Origin: Gemmatimonadota bacterium
Lineage (GTDB): Bacteria; Gemmatimonadota; Gemmatimonadetes; Longimicrobiales; Gaopeijiaceae
DNA length: 19,811 bases
Reading direction: 5' to 3'
Assembly: GCA_018678395.1 (NCBI GenBank)
Contig: JAHHMJ010000082.1
Location: forward strand, 1 to 19,811
Position 1 is the first letter of the stretch, and each line of letters opens with the position of its first letter. Below the pieces are notes generated by a model. That model ran no database searches, had not been told where the DNA came from, and worked only from the letters and a program-made list of their open reading frames with translations. This document shows positions 1-7,293 of the stretch, one piece after another. A program made the position numbers and the translations under genes.

Positions 1-46
1 GCCCAAACTACCGTTGCTCATCCAGGCATCCGTGCGATCCGGTGCG

Positions 47-1486
47 TCACCGGAGCGCGCCACCCGGAACGAGCTGCCGCTGCATCGACACTTCAGCGGT
101 CACGGCCAACCCGTACTCGGTCTTCAGCTGTTCGATCGACGCGATCATCAGCGCCTCGACCAGGAAGGGGTTGTGGGAGGCCGAGCCGGCGAAGCCCGCG
201 AAGCCGGCGTTGAACTTGGCGCCTTCACCCGTCGTGTAGCGGTTGTCGCCCGAATCGAACTCGGTCGCCGGAACCAGCGCCACCAGTCGGTCGATCTCGG
301 CGGCCAGGGTCGTAAGGCGAAGTTGCGCCACCTGGTTCGCAGCACTTGCGCCCTGCGCAGAGCCGTGACAACCGGCGACGGCGCAGCCTTCGTAGTTCTT
401 CTCCCCTTCGGCGCAGTCCTGGTCGGTGGTCGGTGCACCGTTCGCGTCGACGCAGGGCGTCGCGAGGAAGCGGTGACCGGTCGCGTTGACCACGAACTCA
501 CCCGTCGCCGCATCCGTGACCTCGTACGAGTTCACGTGGCAGCCCGCGCAGAGTCCGGGGTTCGCGTCCGACCCGTGGGTCGCGACGATGTCGCCCTGGA
601 TGTCGAGGTTCGGCGGCCACCAGCCGGCGTCACCGATCAGGAGCGGTCCCTGGGGCGAATGCGGCCCACGGAAGGACGTGGGATCGGGAATGCCGCGCTT
701 GTGGTGGCACTTCATGCAGAGGTTCTGATCTTCGTCGGCGACGTCGATCGAGTACCGCAGCTGAGCCGTGAAATCGGAGCCGTGCGGGTCGTGGCAGACC
801 GCGCAGGTGATGTTGAAGTGGTTCCCCTGTGCGTCGCCGCCCTTCTCGATGTAGGGATCGCTGACGCCGAACGCGTTGAGCGCGCCCTCACCGGTGTGAC
901 ACGACTGACACGCCGAGCGACCCTGGGCCCCTGCGTACATGTCGCCGTGGCCAGACTGCGCCCACTCTTCGGCGAAGGGGTGGTGCGAACCCTGATGGCA
1001 CTCACCGCATCCGAGCGTCCCGTCCACGCTCACGTCCATCGGTGCCAGCGGGATGTTGGGATCGGACGGATTCGTGACGTGGTCCAAGCCGGGTCCGTGG
1101 CAGCTCTCGCACTGGACGTCGTGGTAGCGATCTTCCGCGGTCGCGCTGTAACCGGCCGTCCCCGTGGCCACGTTCCCGAGTTCGCTGACGGTGTGGCAGC
1201 TCTCGCAGAATTCCTGCGCGTGCCCACTGTCCTGGAGGCCGTCCCACGCGTCCGCGTGCCCGGATTCCTCCCACTGACTCTGGGGTCCAACGTGGCAGTT
1301 GCCGCACACGGTGAGCTTGGTCGTCTCATCCGTGTAGCCCACGAAGCCGGCGGCCGCGGCCACCGGGGTCTCGAAGAGCTCACGATCCCGGAAGACGATG
1401 GTCTCGTCGGTGCAGGCGGACGTGGCCAGGGTGCCCGCGACCACGACGAAGGTCGCGATCCAAGCTTTGGAGGTTCCTGGTCTCAT
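47..1486 (-). CDS. Multiheme c-type cytochrome, probable nonaheme lipoprotein
   Basis: Likely a periplasmic or outer-surface electron carrier; the redox partner is unknown. The 479-residue protein starts with a signal peptide ending in a weak lipobox (Cys25 after Thr-Ser-Ala). It has eight CXXCH heme sites, with first Cys at about residues 61, 94, 126, 160, 193, 228, 257 and 313, and one CX4CH site at 368-374. Two W-x2-3-SGH segments (about 72-77 and 175-180) resemble the cytochrome c554/c-prime type multiheme domain, with distal His candidates spread between heme sites. Residues 380-479 hold no heme site and look helical. Two extra Cys (345, 358) precede the last heme site and could form a disulfide. 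The start is preceded by AAAGG nine bases upstream. The gene lies 267 bases downstream of nhaA on the same strand but is probably a separate unit. Family membership is clear from motifs; the exact role is not. Confidence 0.9.
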   Translation of the reverse strand: MRPGTSKAWIATFVVVAGTLATSACTDETIVFRDRELFETPVAAAAGFVGYTDETTKLTVCGNCHVGPQSQWEESGHADAWDGLQDSGHAQEFCESCHTVSELGNVATGTAGYSATAEDRYHDVQCESCHGPGLDHVTNPSDPNIPLAPMDVSVDGTLGCGECHQGSHHPFAEEWAQSGHGDMYAGAQGRSACQSCHTGEGALNAFGVSDPYIEKGGDAQGNHFNITCAVCHDPHGSDFTAQLRYSIDVADEDQNLCMKCHHKRGIPDPTSFRGPHSPQGPLLIGDAGWWPPNLDIQGDIVATHGSDANPGLCAGCHVNSYEVTDAATGEFVVNATGHRFLATPCVDANGAPTTDQDCAEGEKNYEGCAVAGCHGSAQGASAANQVAQLRLTTLAAEIDRLVALVPATEFDSGDNRYTTGEGAKFNAGFAGFAGSASHNPFLVEALMIASIEQLKTEYGLAVTAEVSMQRQLVPGGALR

Positions 1487-1753
1487 CTCTGGATGCCTTT
1501 ACCCGGAGGGCCGGGCGTTTGTCGGGTGATCTCGGCGGGGCACATGTCGCCCTTTTCGCCACACCATTTTGGCATCCGTAGAAGTACGGAGGCTACCGGG
1601 CGAACTACTACGGAGATGTGGGGAGAACCCCCACCGATTCGCAGAACATGCGCAGAACCCCCCGCCCGAGTGGCTCGGACGGGGGGTTCGTGGCGGCATG
1701 CTGCCGCGATTCAGGCGCCGGGATCAGCGCGATATCGTGGCTCCGGCGACGTT
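1487..1753 (-). promoter_or_regulatory. 267-base leader/intergenic region between nhaA and the cytochrome gene
   Basis: I see no convincing gene here. Near its nhaA side is a long hairpin (separate entry). Closer to the cytochrome gene lies a perfect inverted repeat, TCCGTA-GAAG-TACGGA (1575-1590). The 11-mer GCTACCGGGCG (1592-1602) recurs upstream of the gene cluster that starts at 8000. I found no clear -35/-10 pair. The region probably holds the nhaA terminator and the cytochrome promoter or operator; this is inferred from position and symmetry only. Confidence 0.4.
1655..1689 (-). terminator. Strong hairpin downstream of nhaA
   Basis: The arms GAACCCCCCG...CCCGAG and CTCGG...CGGGGGGTTC pair over about 16 positions with one mismatch (1665/1679) and a three-base loop at 1671-1673. 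It sits 65 bases past the nhaA stop and 169 bases before the cytochrome start, both on the minus strand. No T-run follows on the minus strand, so it is either an intrinsic terminator without a U tail or an mRNA-stabilising structure. Confidence 0.55.
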
Positions 1754-3010
1754 CTAACCGGCTACCGCCTCCCGCTCACCGGGAGCCCCGGCGGAGGTGG
1801 GGGCCGATGGCGCTCGCAACAGAAGCAGGGCACCCAACACCCCAGCCACCGCCGAAGCGCCGAGAATCCCGATCTTGGCCGCCCTCAGGAAGGCCGGATC
1901 GTCGAAGGCCAGACCGCCGATGAACAGCGACATGGTGAACCCGATCCCGCACAGGATTCCCACGCCCCACACCTGGACCCAGTTCGCCCCGGCGGGCAGG
2001 TCCGCAAATCCGAAGCGAACCGCGATCCACGCGAAGATCGCGACGCCGATCGGCTTGCCGACCACCAGACCCAGGATGATGCCCCAGGTGATGGCACCGG
2101 CCCCTGCACCCGCATCTCCTCCGAACGTCACACCCGCGTTGGCGAGCGCGAAGATCGGCAGAATCGTGTACGAGACCCACGGAAGCAGCGCGTGCTCGAG
2201 CTTCTCCAGCGGCGAGTCCCACCCCTCCGGATCCGTGTCCGGCTTCGCGGGGATCGTCATGGCCAGAAGCACGCCGGCCACCGTGGCGTGCACGCCCGAC
2301 TTCAGGACGGCCACCCAGAGCACCGCGCCGAGAATGGCGTACGGGAGAAACGACTTGAAGCCCGCCCGGTTGACGATGATCAGTCCGACGAGAGCCGAAG
2401 CCGCCACCATCAGCGCCTGCGTCGACACCTCGGAGGTGTAGAAGAGCGCGATCACCATGACCGCGCCGAGGTCGTCGACGATCGCGACCGCGGTCAGGAA
2501 GACCTTGAGGCTGAGCGGCACCCGCGACCCCAGGGCCGTGATGACCGCAAGCGCGAAGGCGATGTCCGTGGCCATCGGGATCCCCCAGCCCGACTCCCCT
2601 GCCCCGCCCAGGTTGAGCGTCAGGTAGAGCCCGGCGGGGATCGCCATGCCGCCGGCGGCGGCGAAGAACGGCAGGGCAGCCTTGCGGGGCGACGACAGTT
2701 CGCCGCTGAGCAGTTCGCGCTTGATCTCGAGGCCGACCAGCAGGAAGAAGATGGCCATGAGGCCATCGTTGACCCACAGGAGCAGCGGCTTCGAGAGCTC
2801 GGCGGCACCGAAGCCGACCGTGACGTACGTGCCGAACAGCTGTTCATAGTAGACGCCGAGCCCGGAGTTCGCCCAGATGAGCGCGACCACCGCGAAGGCG
2901 AAGAGCAGGATCCCCGCAGAGGCCTCGACCGCCGCGAACTGCTTGAACGGGGCGAGGATCCTGTCTGCGATGACGGGGGGGGCGGACGGGGTACGACGGG
3001 GCGATGCCAC
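1754..3010 (-). CDS. nhaA: Na+/H+ antiporter NhaA
   Basis: Inner-membrane antiporter that exports Na+ (or Li+) in exchange for protons, serving pH and sodium homeostasis. The 418-residue protein has the usual NhaA length plus a short Pro/Ala-rich tail. Diagnostic residues are visible: the paired aspartates of AIVDDLGAV (Asp179/Asp180), the helix-IV element MATDIAFA (Thr148, Asp149), His241 in KSGVHATVAG at the position of the E. coli pH-sensing His225, and Lys319 in VGKPIG matching Lys300. Helix-rich segments run from about residue 25 to 400. The ATG at 3010 follows a GGAGG-like stretch. The upstream DUF6265 gene ends 83 bases before it on the same strand, so readthrough is possible. A long hairpin lies beyond the stop. 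Confidence 0.97.
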   Translation of the reverse strand: MASPRRTPSAPPVIADRILAPFKQFAAVEASAGILLFAFAVVALIWANSGLGVYYEQLFGTYVTVGFGAAELSKPLLLWVNDGLMAIFFLLVGLEIKRELLSGELSSPRKAALPFFAAAGGMAIPAGLYLTLNLGGAGESGWGIPMATDIAFALAVITALGSRVPLSLKVFLTAVAIVDDLGAVMVIALFYTSEVSTQALMVAASALVGLIIVNRAGFKSFLPYAILGAVLWVAVLKSGVHATVAGVLLAMTIPAKPDTDPEGWDSPLEKLEHALLPWVSYTILPIFALANAGVTFGGDAGAGAGAITWGIILGLVVGKPIGVAIFAWIAVRFGFADLPAGANWVQVWGVGILCGIGFTMSLFIGGLAFDDPAFLRAAKIGILGASAVAGVLGALLLLRAPSAPTSAGAPGEREAVAG

Positions 3011-3093
3011 GGAGGGTCCTCCGAATCAGGGGGCCCGGCGAAGCCGGATCTCGTCGACGTTCCGCAGCCCTACCCGGAGCCCGGCCCCGGGTT

Positions 3094-3681
3094 TCATCGC
3101 GCGGTGAGCGCAGATTCTCTCTCTGAGCCGCCGTGACACGGCACGGCATCCATCCGCCACGACCGGGGCTCGGCGTCCCCTTCTCCGGCATCGATCCGGG
3201 CGGTCAGGCCCTCGGGGCCGAGGGCGTAGCGTATGCGCTTCGGGTAGTCGTGCTCGGGGGCTTCGAAGACGGCCTCGCCGGGCCCGGAGTCGGTGAGCAC
3301 GAAGGCGTGCTCGGAAGCCTGCCCCCCGGGGTGGGGCAGGAACACGATCGTCTCGCCCGCGGCGCGGATGAGGCCGAACTCGAACGAGAGGACGCGGCCC
3401 GCACTCAGGTACCGGCTGGTGCTCAGCATCATCCCGCCCTCCGGCGGAGTCCACCGCTCTTCGAGGGTCGGCCCCTGGGCGTCGGCAGGCGTGCGCCAGC
3501 ACCCGGTCAGAAAGGCGACGCGGGCGAGAACGCCACTGCCAGGCGGAGGGACCCGCACCGCATCGAGCGACACGGTGGGTACCGGCACCGCCGCCGGGGC
3601 ACAGCCGGCACCTCCGACCAGCGCCACCCCGAGCAGGGCGGCGGCCCCCAGCGAACTCGGGCATCGCCACGTGGCCGTCAT
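3094..3681 (-). CDS. DUF6265-family lipoprotein
   Basis: The 195-residue protein has a hydrophobic N-terminus ending at Cys27 (Gly-Ala-Gly-Cys), so it is probably a lipoprotein, though the lipobox is imperfect. Residues about 55-165 match the pattern I know for DUF6265: LTGCW near 58-62, an ERWTPPEGG segment near 75-83, then a Phe-rich strand region and PEHDYPKRI near 142-150. The function of this family is not established. A longer reading frame upstream to 4362 is an antisense shadow of the dehydrogenase gene. The ATG at 3681 overlaps the stop of the small membrane protein by four bases (ATGA), so it is the last gene of the run that begins at 8000. Confidence 0.8.
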   Translation of the reverse strand: MTATWRCPSSLGAAALLGVALVGGAGCAPAAVPVPTVSLDAVRVPPPGSGVLARVAFLTGCWRTPADAQGPTLEERWTPPEGGMMLSTSRYLSAGRVLSFEFGLIRAAGETIVFLPHPGGQASEHAFVLTDSGPGEAVFEAPEHDYPKRIRYALGPEGLTARIDAGEGDAEPRSWRMDAVPCHGGSERESALTAR

Positions 3682-3902
3682 CGGTCGTCCTCTCGCATGC
3701 GCCGGCGCACCGCGGGCACGTACAACCAGGCGAAGCCGGCGGTCTGGATGATCAGCTGCGCGGCAAGCGCCAGCGACAACGAGGTCGGAACCAGCAGCGC
3801 CCCCGCCACGGCCCCGCCCACGAATACGGCCGGCAGTCCGATGGCGAACCGTCGGGGCTCGGCACGAAAGGTCGCGAAGGGTTCCTGGTCGCGCAGTGCC
3901 AT
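3678..3902 (-). CDS. Small two-helix membrane protein
   Basis: I do not recognise this 74-residue protein. It has two predicted membrane helices, about residues 20-40 and 43-64, with basic residues at both ends (two Arg near 17-18, four Arg near 66-70). The start has a purine-rich ribosome site (GGGAGGGG) eight bases upstream and lies 18 bases after the glutaryl-CoA dehydrogenase stop. Its stop overlaps the next start (ATGA), so it is translationally coupled to the DUF6265 lipoprotein. Its placement suggests co-expression with the glutarate genes, but nothing in the sequence gives a function. Confidence 0.75.
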   Translation of the reverse strand: MALRDQEPFATFRAEPRRFAIGLPAVFVGGAVAGALLVPTSLSLALAAQLIIQTAGFAWLYVPAVRRRMREDDR

Positions 3903-3920
3903 GCCGGGCCCCTCCCGGGG

Positions 3921-5105
3921 TCAGTAAGCCGGAATCCCCGTGATGGCGTGTCCGAGGATCAGTCCGTGGATGTCGTGTGTGCCTTCGTACGTATATACGG
4001 ACTCGAGGTTCGCCATGTGCCGCATCGAGTGGTACTCGACGAGGATGCCGTTGCCGCCCAGCAGCCGGCGTGCCTCCCGCGCGATGTCGCACGCCATGTC
4101 CACGTTGGCCCGCTTGGCGAGCGACACCTGGAACGGCGTCATGGTGCCGGCGTCCTTGAGCCGGCCGAGCTGCAGCGCGACCAGCTGTGCCTGCGTGATC
4201 TTCGTGAGCATCTCGGCGAGCCGGACCTGCTGGATCTGCTTGCCGCCGATGGGGCCGTCGAACATGACCCGCTCCACGGCGTACCGACGCGACTCGTCGA
4301 AGCAGGCCATCGCGGCGCCGATCGCGCCCCAGGCGATGCCGTAGCGCGCCTGCGTGAGGCACTGCAGCGGATGCTTGAGCCCGCTGCCGGTCTCCGGCAT
4401 CAGCGCGCTGTCCGGGACCTCGACGTCGGCGAGGTGCAGCTCACTGGTGTCGGACGCGAGCAGCGAGAGCTTGCCCTTCTGGTCGGTCGCGGTGAAGCCG
4501 GGGGTGTCGGTCGGCACCACGAAGCCGCGGATGCTCCTGGTGTCGCCGATCTCGCCCGTCTGCGCCCACACCACAGCGACATCGGCCATCGAGCCGTTGG
4601 TGATCCACATCTTGGTCCCGTTCAGGACCCAGCCGTCGTCGGTCTTGCGGGCGGTGGTGATCATGCCGCCGGGATTCGAGCCGTAGTCGGGCTCGGTCAG
4701 ACCGAAACAGCCGATGGCTTCTCCGGAGGCCAGCTTCGGCAGCCACGTCGTGCGATGCTCCTCGCTGCCGAACGCGAAGATCGGGTACATCACCAGGGCG
4801 CCCTGGACCGAAGCGAACGAGCGCAGTCCGGAATCGGCCCGCTCCAGCTCCTGCATGATCAGTCCGTACGCCACGTTGTTCAGTCCGGCGCACCCGTACT
4901 CCTCGGGCAGGTTGGCTCCGAGCATCCCCATCTCGCCCATCTCGGGGATCAGATCCCGCGGGAACCGACGCTCGATGTAGGCGTCTCCGATGATGGGCAT
5001 GACCCGCTCGTCGACCCACTGACGAATGGTGTCGCGGATCATCCGCTCCTCTTCACTGAGGGCGGAATCGAGGTCGTAGAAATCGACGCCTTCGAAGGTG
5101 CTCAT
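3921..5105 (-). CDS. gcdH: Glutaryl-CoA dehydrogenase (acyl-CoA dehydrogenase family)
   Basis: FAD enzyme that oxidises and decarboxylates glutaryl-CoA to crotonyl-CoA in lysine, hydroxylysine, tryptophan and glutarate breakdown, passing electrons to ETF. The 394-residue protein shows the family layout: N-terminal helical domain, middle beta domain with CFGLTEPDYGSNPGG (133-147) and WITNGS (167-172), and C-terminal helical domain. TYEGTHDIHGLILG carries the catalytic base Glu374. Arg95 in GLRSFASVQ fits the substrate-carboxylate Arg of glutaryl-CoA dehydrogenases, and SVQGALVMYPI nearby is typical of that subfamily. I chose the ATG at 5105 by family length; an in-frame extension to 5207 looks non-native. 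No clear ribosome site precedes 5105. It follows the CoA-transferase gene after 117 bases. Confidence 0.93.
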   Translation of the reverse strand: MSTFEGVDFYDLDSALSEEERMIRDTIRQWVDERVMPIIGDAYIERRFPRDLIPEMGEMGMLGANLPEEYGCAGLNNVAYGLIMQELERADSGLRSFASVQGALVMYPIFAFGSEEHRTTWLPKLASGEAIGCFGLTEPDYGSNPGGMITTARKTDDGWVLNGTKMWITNGSMADVAVVWAQTGEIGDTRSIRGFVVPTDTPGFTATDQKGKLSLLASDTSELHLADVEVPDSALMPETGSGLKHPLQCLTQARYGIAWGAIGAAMACFDESRRYAVERVMFDGPIGGKQIQQVRLAEMLTKITQAQLVALQLGRLKDAGTMTPFQVSLAKRANVDMACDIAREARRLLGGNGILVEYHSMRHMANLESVYTYEGTHDIHGLILGHAITGIPAY

Positions 5106-5222
5106 GGCGATCGCAGAAAGGAGGGTGGATCGGGGATGGGGCGACGTCCGGCTAAGGCCCGATCGCGCGCGCGGGAGAAGCCTCGCCAACCGGCTCGCCG
5201 AACACAAGCCGTGCCGGCCGAC

Positions 5223-6422
5223 TCAGCCGTCCGCAGACTCTGCCAGCACGGTCCCGGCCGCGACCAGCCGGTCGATCTCGCCCGCGCTCAACCCGGCCTC
5301 GAGCAGCGCCTCCCGTCCCCCGGCGCCCACCGCGGGCGGGGGGGTGCGAGGGTCGGGGCGCGATCCCCCGAAGCGGAGCGGGAGCGCCGGGGTCACGTAG
5401 TCGGGGCGCTCGTCGTGCGGAAGCGGTGCGAGCATCCCGCTCGCCTGCGTCTGGGGGTCCGCGAGAACCTCTCCCACGTCGCGGATCGGAGCCGCGGGGA
5501 CGCCGGCCTCACGCAGAGCCTCGAGCAGTTCCTCCTGGCCACGCTCCCGCATGGCGCGCACGACACCGGCCTCGACCTCCTCCCGCCGGGCGACGCGGTC
5601 GGCGTTGCGCGCGAGTCCTGGATCGTGCAGCCACGTGTCCAGTCCGAGCACCGGACAGAACCGCCGGAAGATCCGGTCGTTGCCGACGGCGATCATGAGC
5701 GCGCCGTCCCGCGTCTCGAACGCTCCGTAGGGGCAGATCATCGGCAGGCGCGTGCCCCAACGCCCCGCCACCGTACCGTCGAGCGCCGCCAGCAGATGGT
5801 AGCCGCTCCACGCCAGCGCCGTGTCGAACAGGGCCCCGCTGACCCGGGACCCGACGCCCGTGGCGTCGCGCTCCCGCAGCGCGGCCAGAACGCCGACCGC
5901 GGTCCACATGCCGGTGCCGAGGTCGACCACCGACGTCCCGACCCGCACGGGCGGCCCGTTGGCCTCACCCGTGTACGAGAGCAGACCGGCATGGGCCTGC
6001 ATCAGCGGTTCGTAGCCGGGGAGGTGCGACAGGGGGCCCTCTTCCCCGTAGGCCAGGACCGAGGCGTAGATCAGGCGCGGGTGGCGCCTGTGGACCGACT
6101 CCCAGTCGAAGCCGAGTGCATCGAGGGCCCCGGGGCGCAGGGCCTCGAGCAGGACGTCCGCCCCGCCCAGCAGCCGGTGCAGCACGTCCGCGCCGCCCTC
6201 CTCCCGCAGATCCAGCCCCAGCGACCGCTTGCCGGCGTTGGAAGCGGCGAACAGCGTCCCATCGCCCGCGTACGTGGGCGGCGCCCAGAAGCGTGCGGCG
6301 TCCCCCGTCGGCGGCTCGATCTTGATCACGTCCGCGCCGAGGTCCGACAGGATGCGGCCGCAATAGGGGCCGGCGAGATTCTGCGCGAGTTCGATCACCC
6401 GCACGCCCGCGAGCGGCTTCAT
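5223..6422 (-). CDS. Family III CoA-transferase (CaiB/BaiF), probable succinyl-CoA:glutarate type
   Basis: Moves CoA between carboxylic acids through an aspartyl-CoA anhydride. The 399-residue protein shows the family N-terminus (LAGVRVIELAQNLAGPYCGR near 4-23, then LGADVIKIEPP at 28-38), the NAGKRSLGLDL segment (62-72), and the catalytic Asp167 in GTSVVDLGTGM. GYEPLMQAHAGL (136-147) and ALREAGVPAAPI near 312-323 are also typical. Its position directly before glutaryl-CoA dehydrogenase suggests it activates glutarate to glutaryl-CoA, as SUGCT does; this substrate is inference, and other dicarboxylates remain possible. The ATG at 6422 overlaps the stop of the zinc-ribbon gene by four bases. 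Confidence 0.9.
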   Translation of the reverse strand: MKPLAGVRVIELAQNLAGPYCGRILSDLGADVIKIEPPTGDAARFWAPPTYAGDGTLFAASNAGKRSLGLDLREEGGADVLHRLLGGADVLLEALRPGALDALGFDWESVHRRHPRLIYASVLAYGEEGPLSHLPGYEPLMQAHAGLLSYTGEANGPPVRVGTSVVDLGTGMWTAVGVLAALRERDATGVGSRVSGALFDTALAWSGYHLLAALDGTVAGRWGTRLPMICPYGAFETRDGALMIAVGNDRIFRRFCPVLGLDTWLHDPGLARNADRVARREEVEAGVVRAMRERGQEELLEALREAGVPAAPIRDVGEVLADPQTQASGMLAPLPHDERPDYVTPALPLRFGGSRPDPRTPPPAVGAGGREALLEAGLSAGEIDRLVAAGTVLAESADG

Positions 6423-6784
6423 GCGTCGGGTATGGCGGGCGGGACGGCCTCGGCGGCACGCCGGTTGAGGACGCGCTCGACACCGAAGAACACCTCACGG
6501 GCGGCGCGTGCACCGATCCAGGCCGCGGCAACCACCGTGGCGGCCCAGCCGCCCCAGACCAGGTCGGTCGGACGAACGGCCCACCAGATCCAGAGCACGA
6601 GCAGCAGAGCTCCGGAGATGCCGACCACCCAGCCGCGGCGGGTGGCGCGGCGGCGGGCGGTCAGGAGACAGGAGCGGCACCACAGAAGCCGGTCGACGTC
6701 CGAGGTGTCGCGAACCTCGAGGCACCGCACGCACGTGACCTCTTCACCGAAGCGGTCCCGCCAGGACACCCGCCGCTCGGTCAC
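6419..6784 (-). CDS. Zinc-ribbon two-helix membrane protein
   Basis: The function is unknown. The 121-residue protein has an N-terminal four-cysteine site, CVRC (18-21) and CRSC (36-39), with a 14-residue spacing that fits a small zinc ribbon. Two membrane helices follow at about 52-70 and 74-93, then a basic stretch and a Pro/Ala tail. The translation starts with GTG at 6784, five bases after the stop of the upstream lipoprotein gene. Its stop overlaps the CoA-transferase start (ATGA). The tight coupling on both sides makes it a real gene and suggests it is made along with the glutarate enzymes, perhaps as a membrane anchor or sensor, but there is no direct evidence for that. Confidence 0.75.
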   Translation of the reverse strand: MTERRVSWRDRFGEEVTCVRCLEVRDTSDVDRLLWCRSCLLTARRRATRRGWVVGISGALLLVLWIWWAVRPTDLVWGGWAATVVAAAWIGARAAREVFFGVERVLNRRAAEAVPPAIPDA

Positions 6785-6789
6785 GTCGC

Positions 6790-7293
6790 TCAGCGCCGGC
6801 GCGTGTAGCGCGGGTTGTACTCGAACTCGGTATGGTCCTCACCGAAGCGAGTGAGGTCTTCGAGCAGGGACACCCGCTCGCCTCCCTCCAGCCGAGCCCT
6901 CCCGGCGACGTTCAGCGCCCGCCGCCACGTCAGCTCGTTGAGTGCCGTGCGCGGCAACAGCGCGCGGGCCACCTCGGTGTTGCCGACGATGGTCACGACC
7001 CGCACGCCGGCCAGACCGCCGAAGTCCCGAAACAACGAGACGGTCGGCTCCGAGAAGAGGTAGATGTAGGGGCCGACCTGCGCCCAGATCCGGCCCCCAC
7101 GCCGCAGCTGCTGGGCACTCTGGGCGATCGTGATCTCTGCGACGTTGCCGACCACGGTAGCGGAGTGGATCCGGGTCGCCTCGAAGTACTGTTCGACTTC
7201 GGCTGCGGTCGGAACCGACAGATCCGGCTCCTCACAGGCCGGCGTGATCGTCGCGGCGAACAGGACGATCGCAAGACGCGCGGCGTTCTTCAT
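6790..7293 (-). CDS. Uncharacterised lipoprotein
   Basis: I do not recognise this 167-residue protein. It has a short signal peptide with lipobox Ile-Thr-Pro-Ala-Cys (Cys20), followed by a mixed alpha/beta body with no enzyme motif I can name. Valine- and isoleucine-rich strands occur around residues 46-56 and 97-103, and an Arg-rich C-terminus ends the chain. Its ATG overlaps the stop of the preceding lipoprotein gene (ATGA), and the zinc-ribbon gene follows after five bases. It is therefore firmly inside the 8000-to-3094 run. It could be an envelope partner of the 236-residue lipoprotein made just before it. Confidence 0.75.
   Translation of the reverse strand: MKNAARLAIVLFAATITPACEEPDLSVPTAAEVEQYFEATRIHSATVVGNVAEITIAQSAQQLRRGGRIWAQVGPYIYLFSEPTVSLFRDFGGLAGVRVVTIVGNTEVARALLPRTALNELTWRRALNVAGRARLEGGERVSLLEDLTRFGEDHTEFEYNPRYTRRR

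Noticed and set aside
3072..3092. ACCCGG/CCGGGT stem just after the DUF6265 stop as a terminator.
   Set aside because: Only six pairs with a nine-base loop and no U-run; too weak in this base composition.
14..3136. Plus-strand open frame of 1040 codons.
   Set aside because: It lies antisense to the cytochrome and nhaA genes, both of which have strong family motifs. Its translation is Arg/Gly/Val-rich without domain motifs. Long antisense frames are expected in GC-rich coding DNA.
3682..4362. N-terminal extension of the DUF6265 protein to 4362.
   Set aside because: It overlaps the dehydrogenase gene out of frame; the signal peptide begins at 3681.
3948..6854. Plus-strand open frame of 968 codons.
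   Set aside because: It is antisense to glutaryl-CoA dehydrogenase, the CoA-transferase and the zinc-ribbon gene; no motif or start site supports it.
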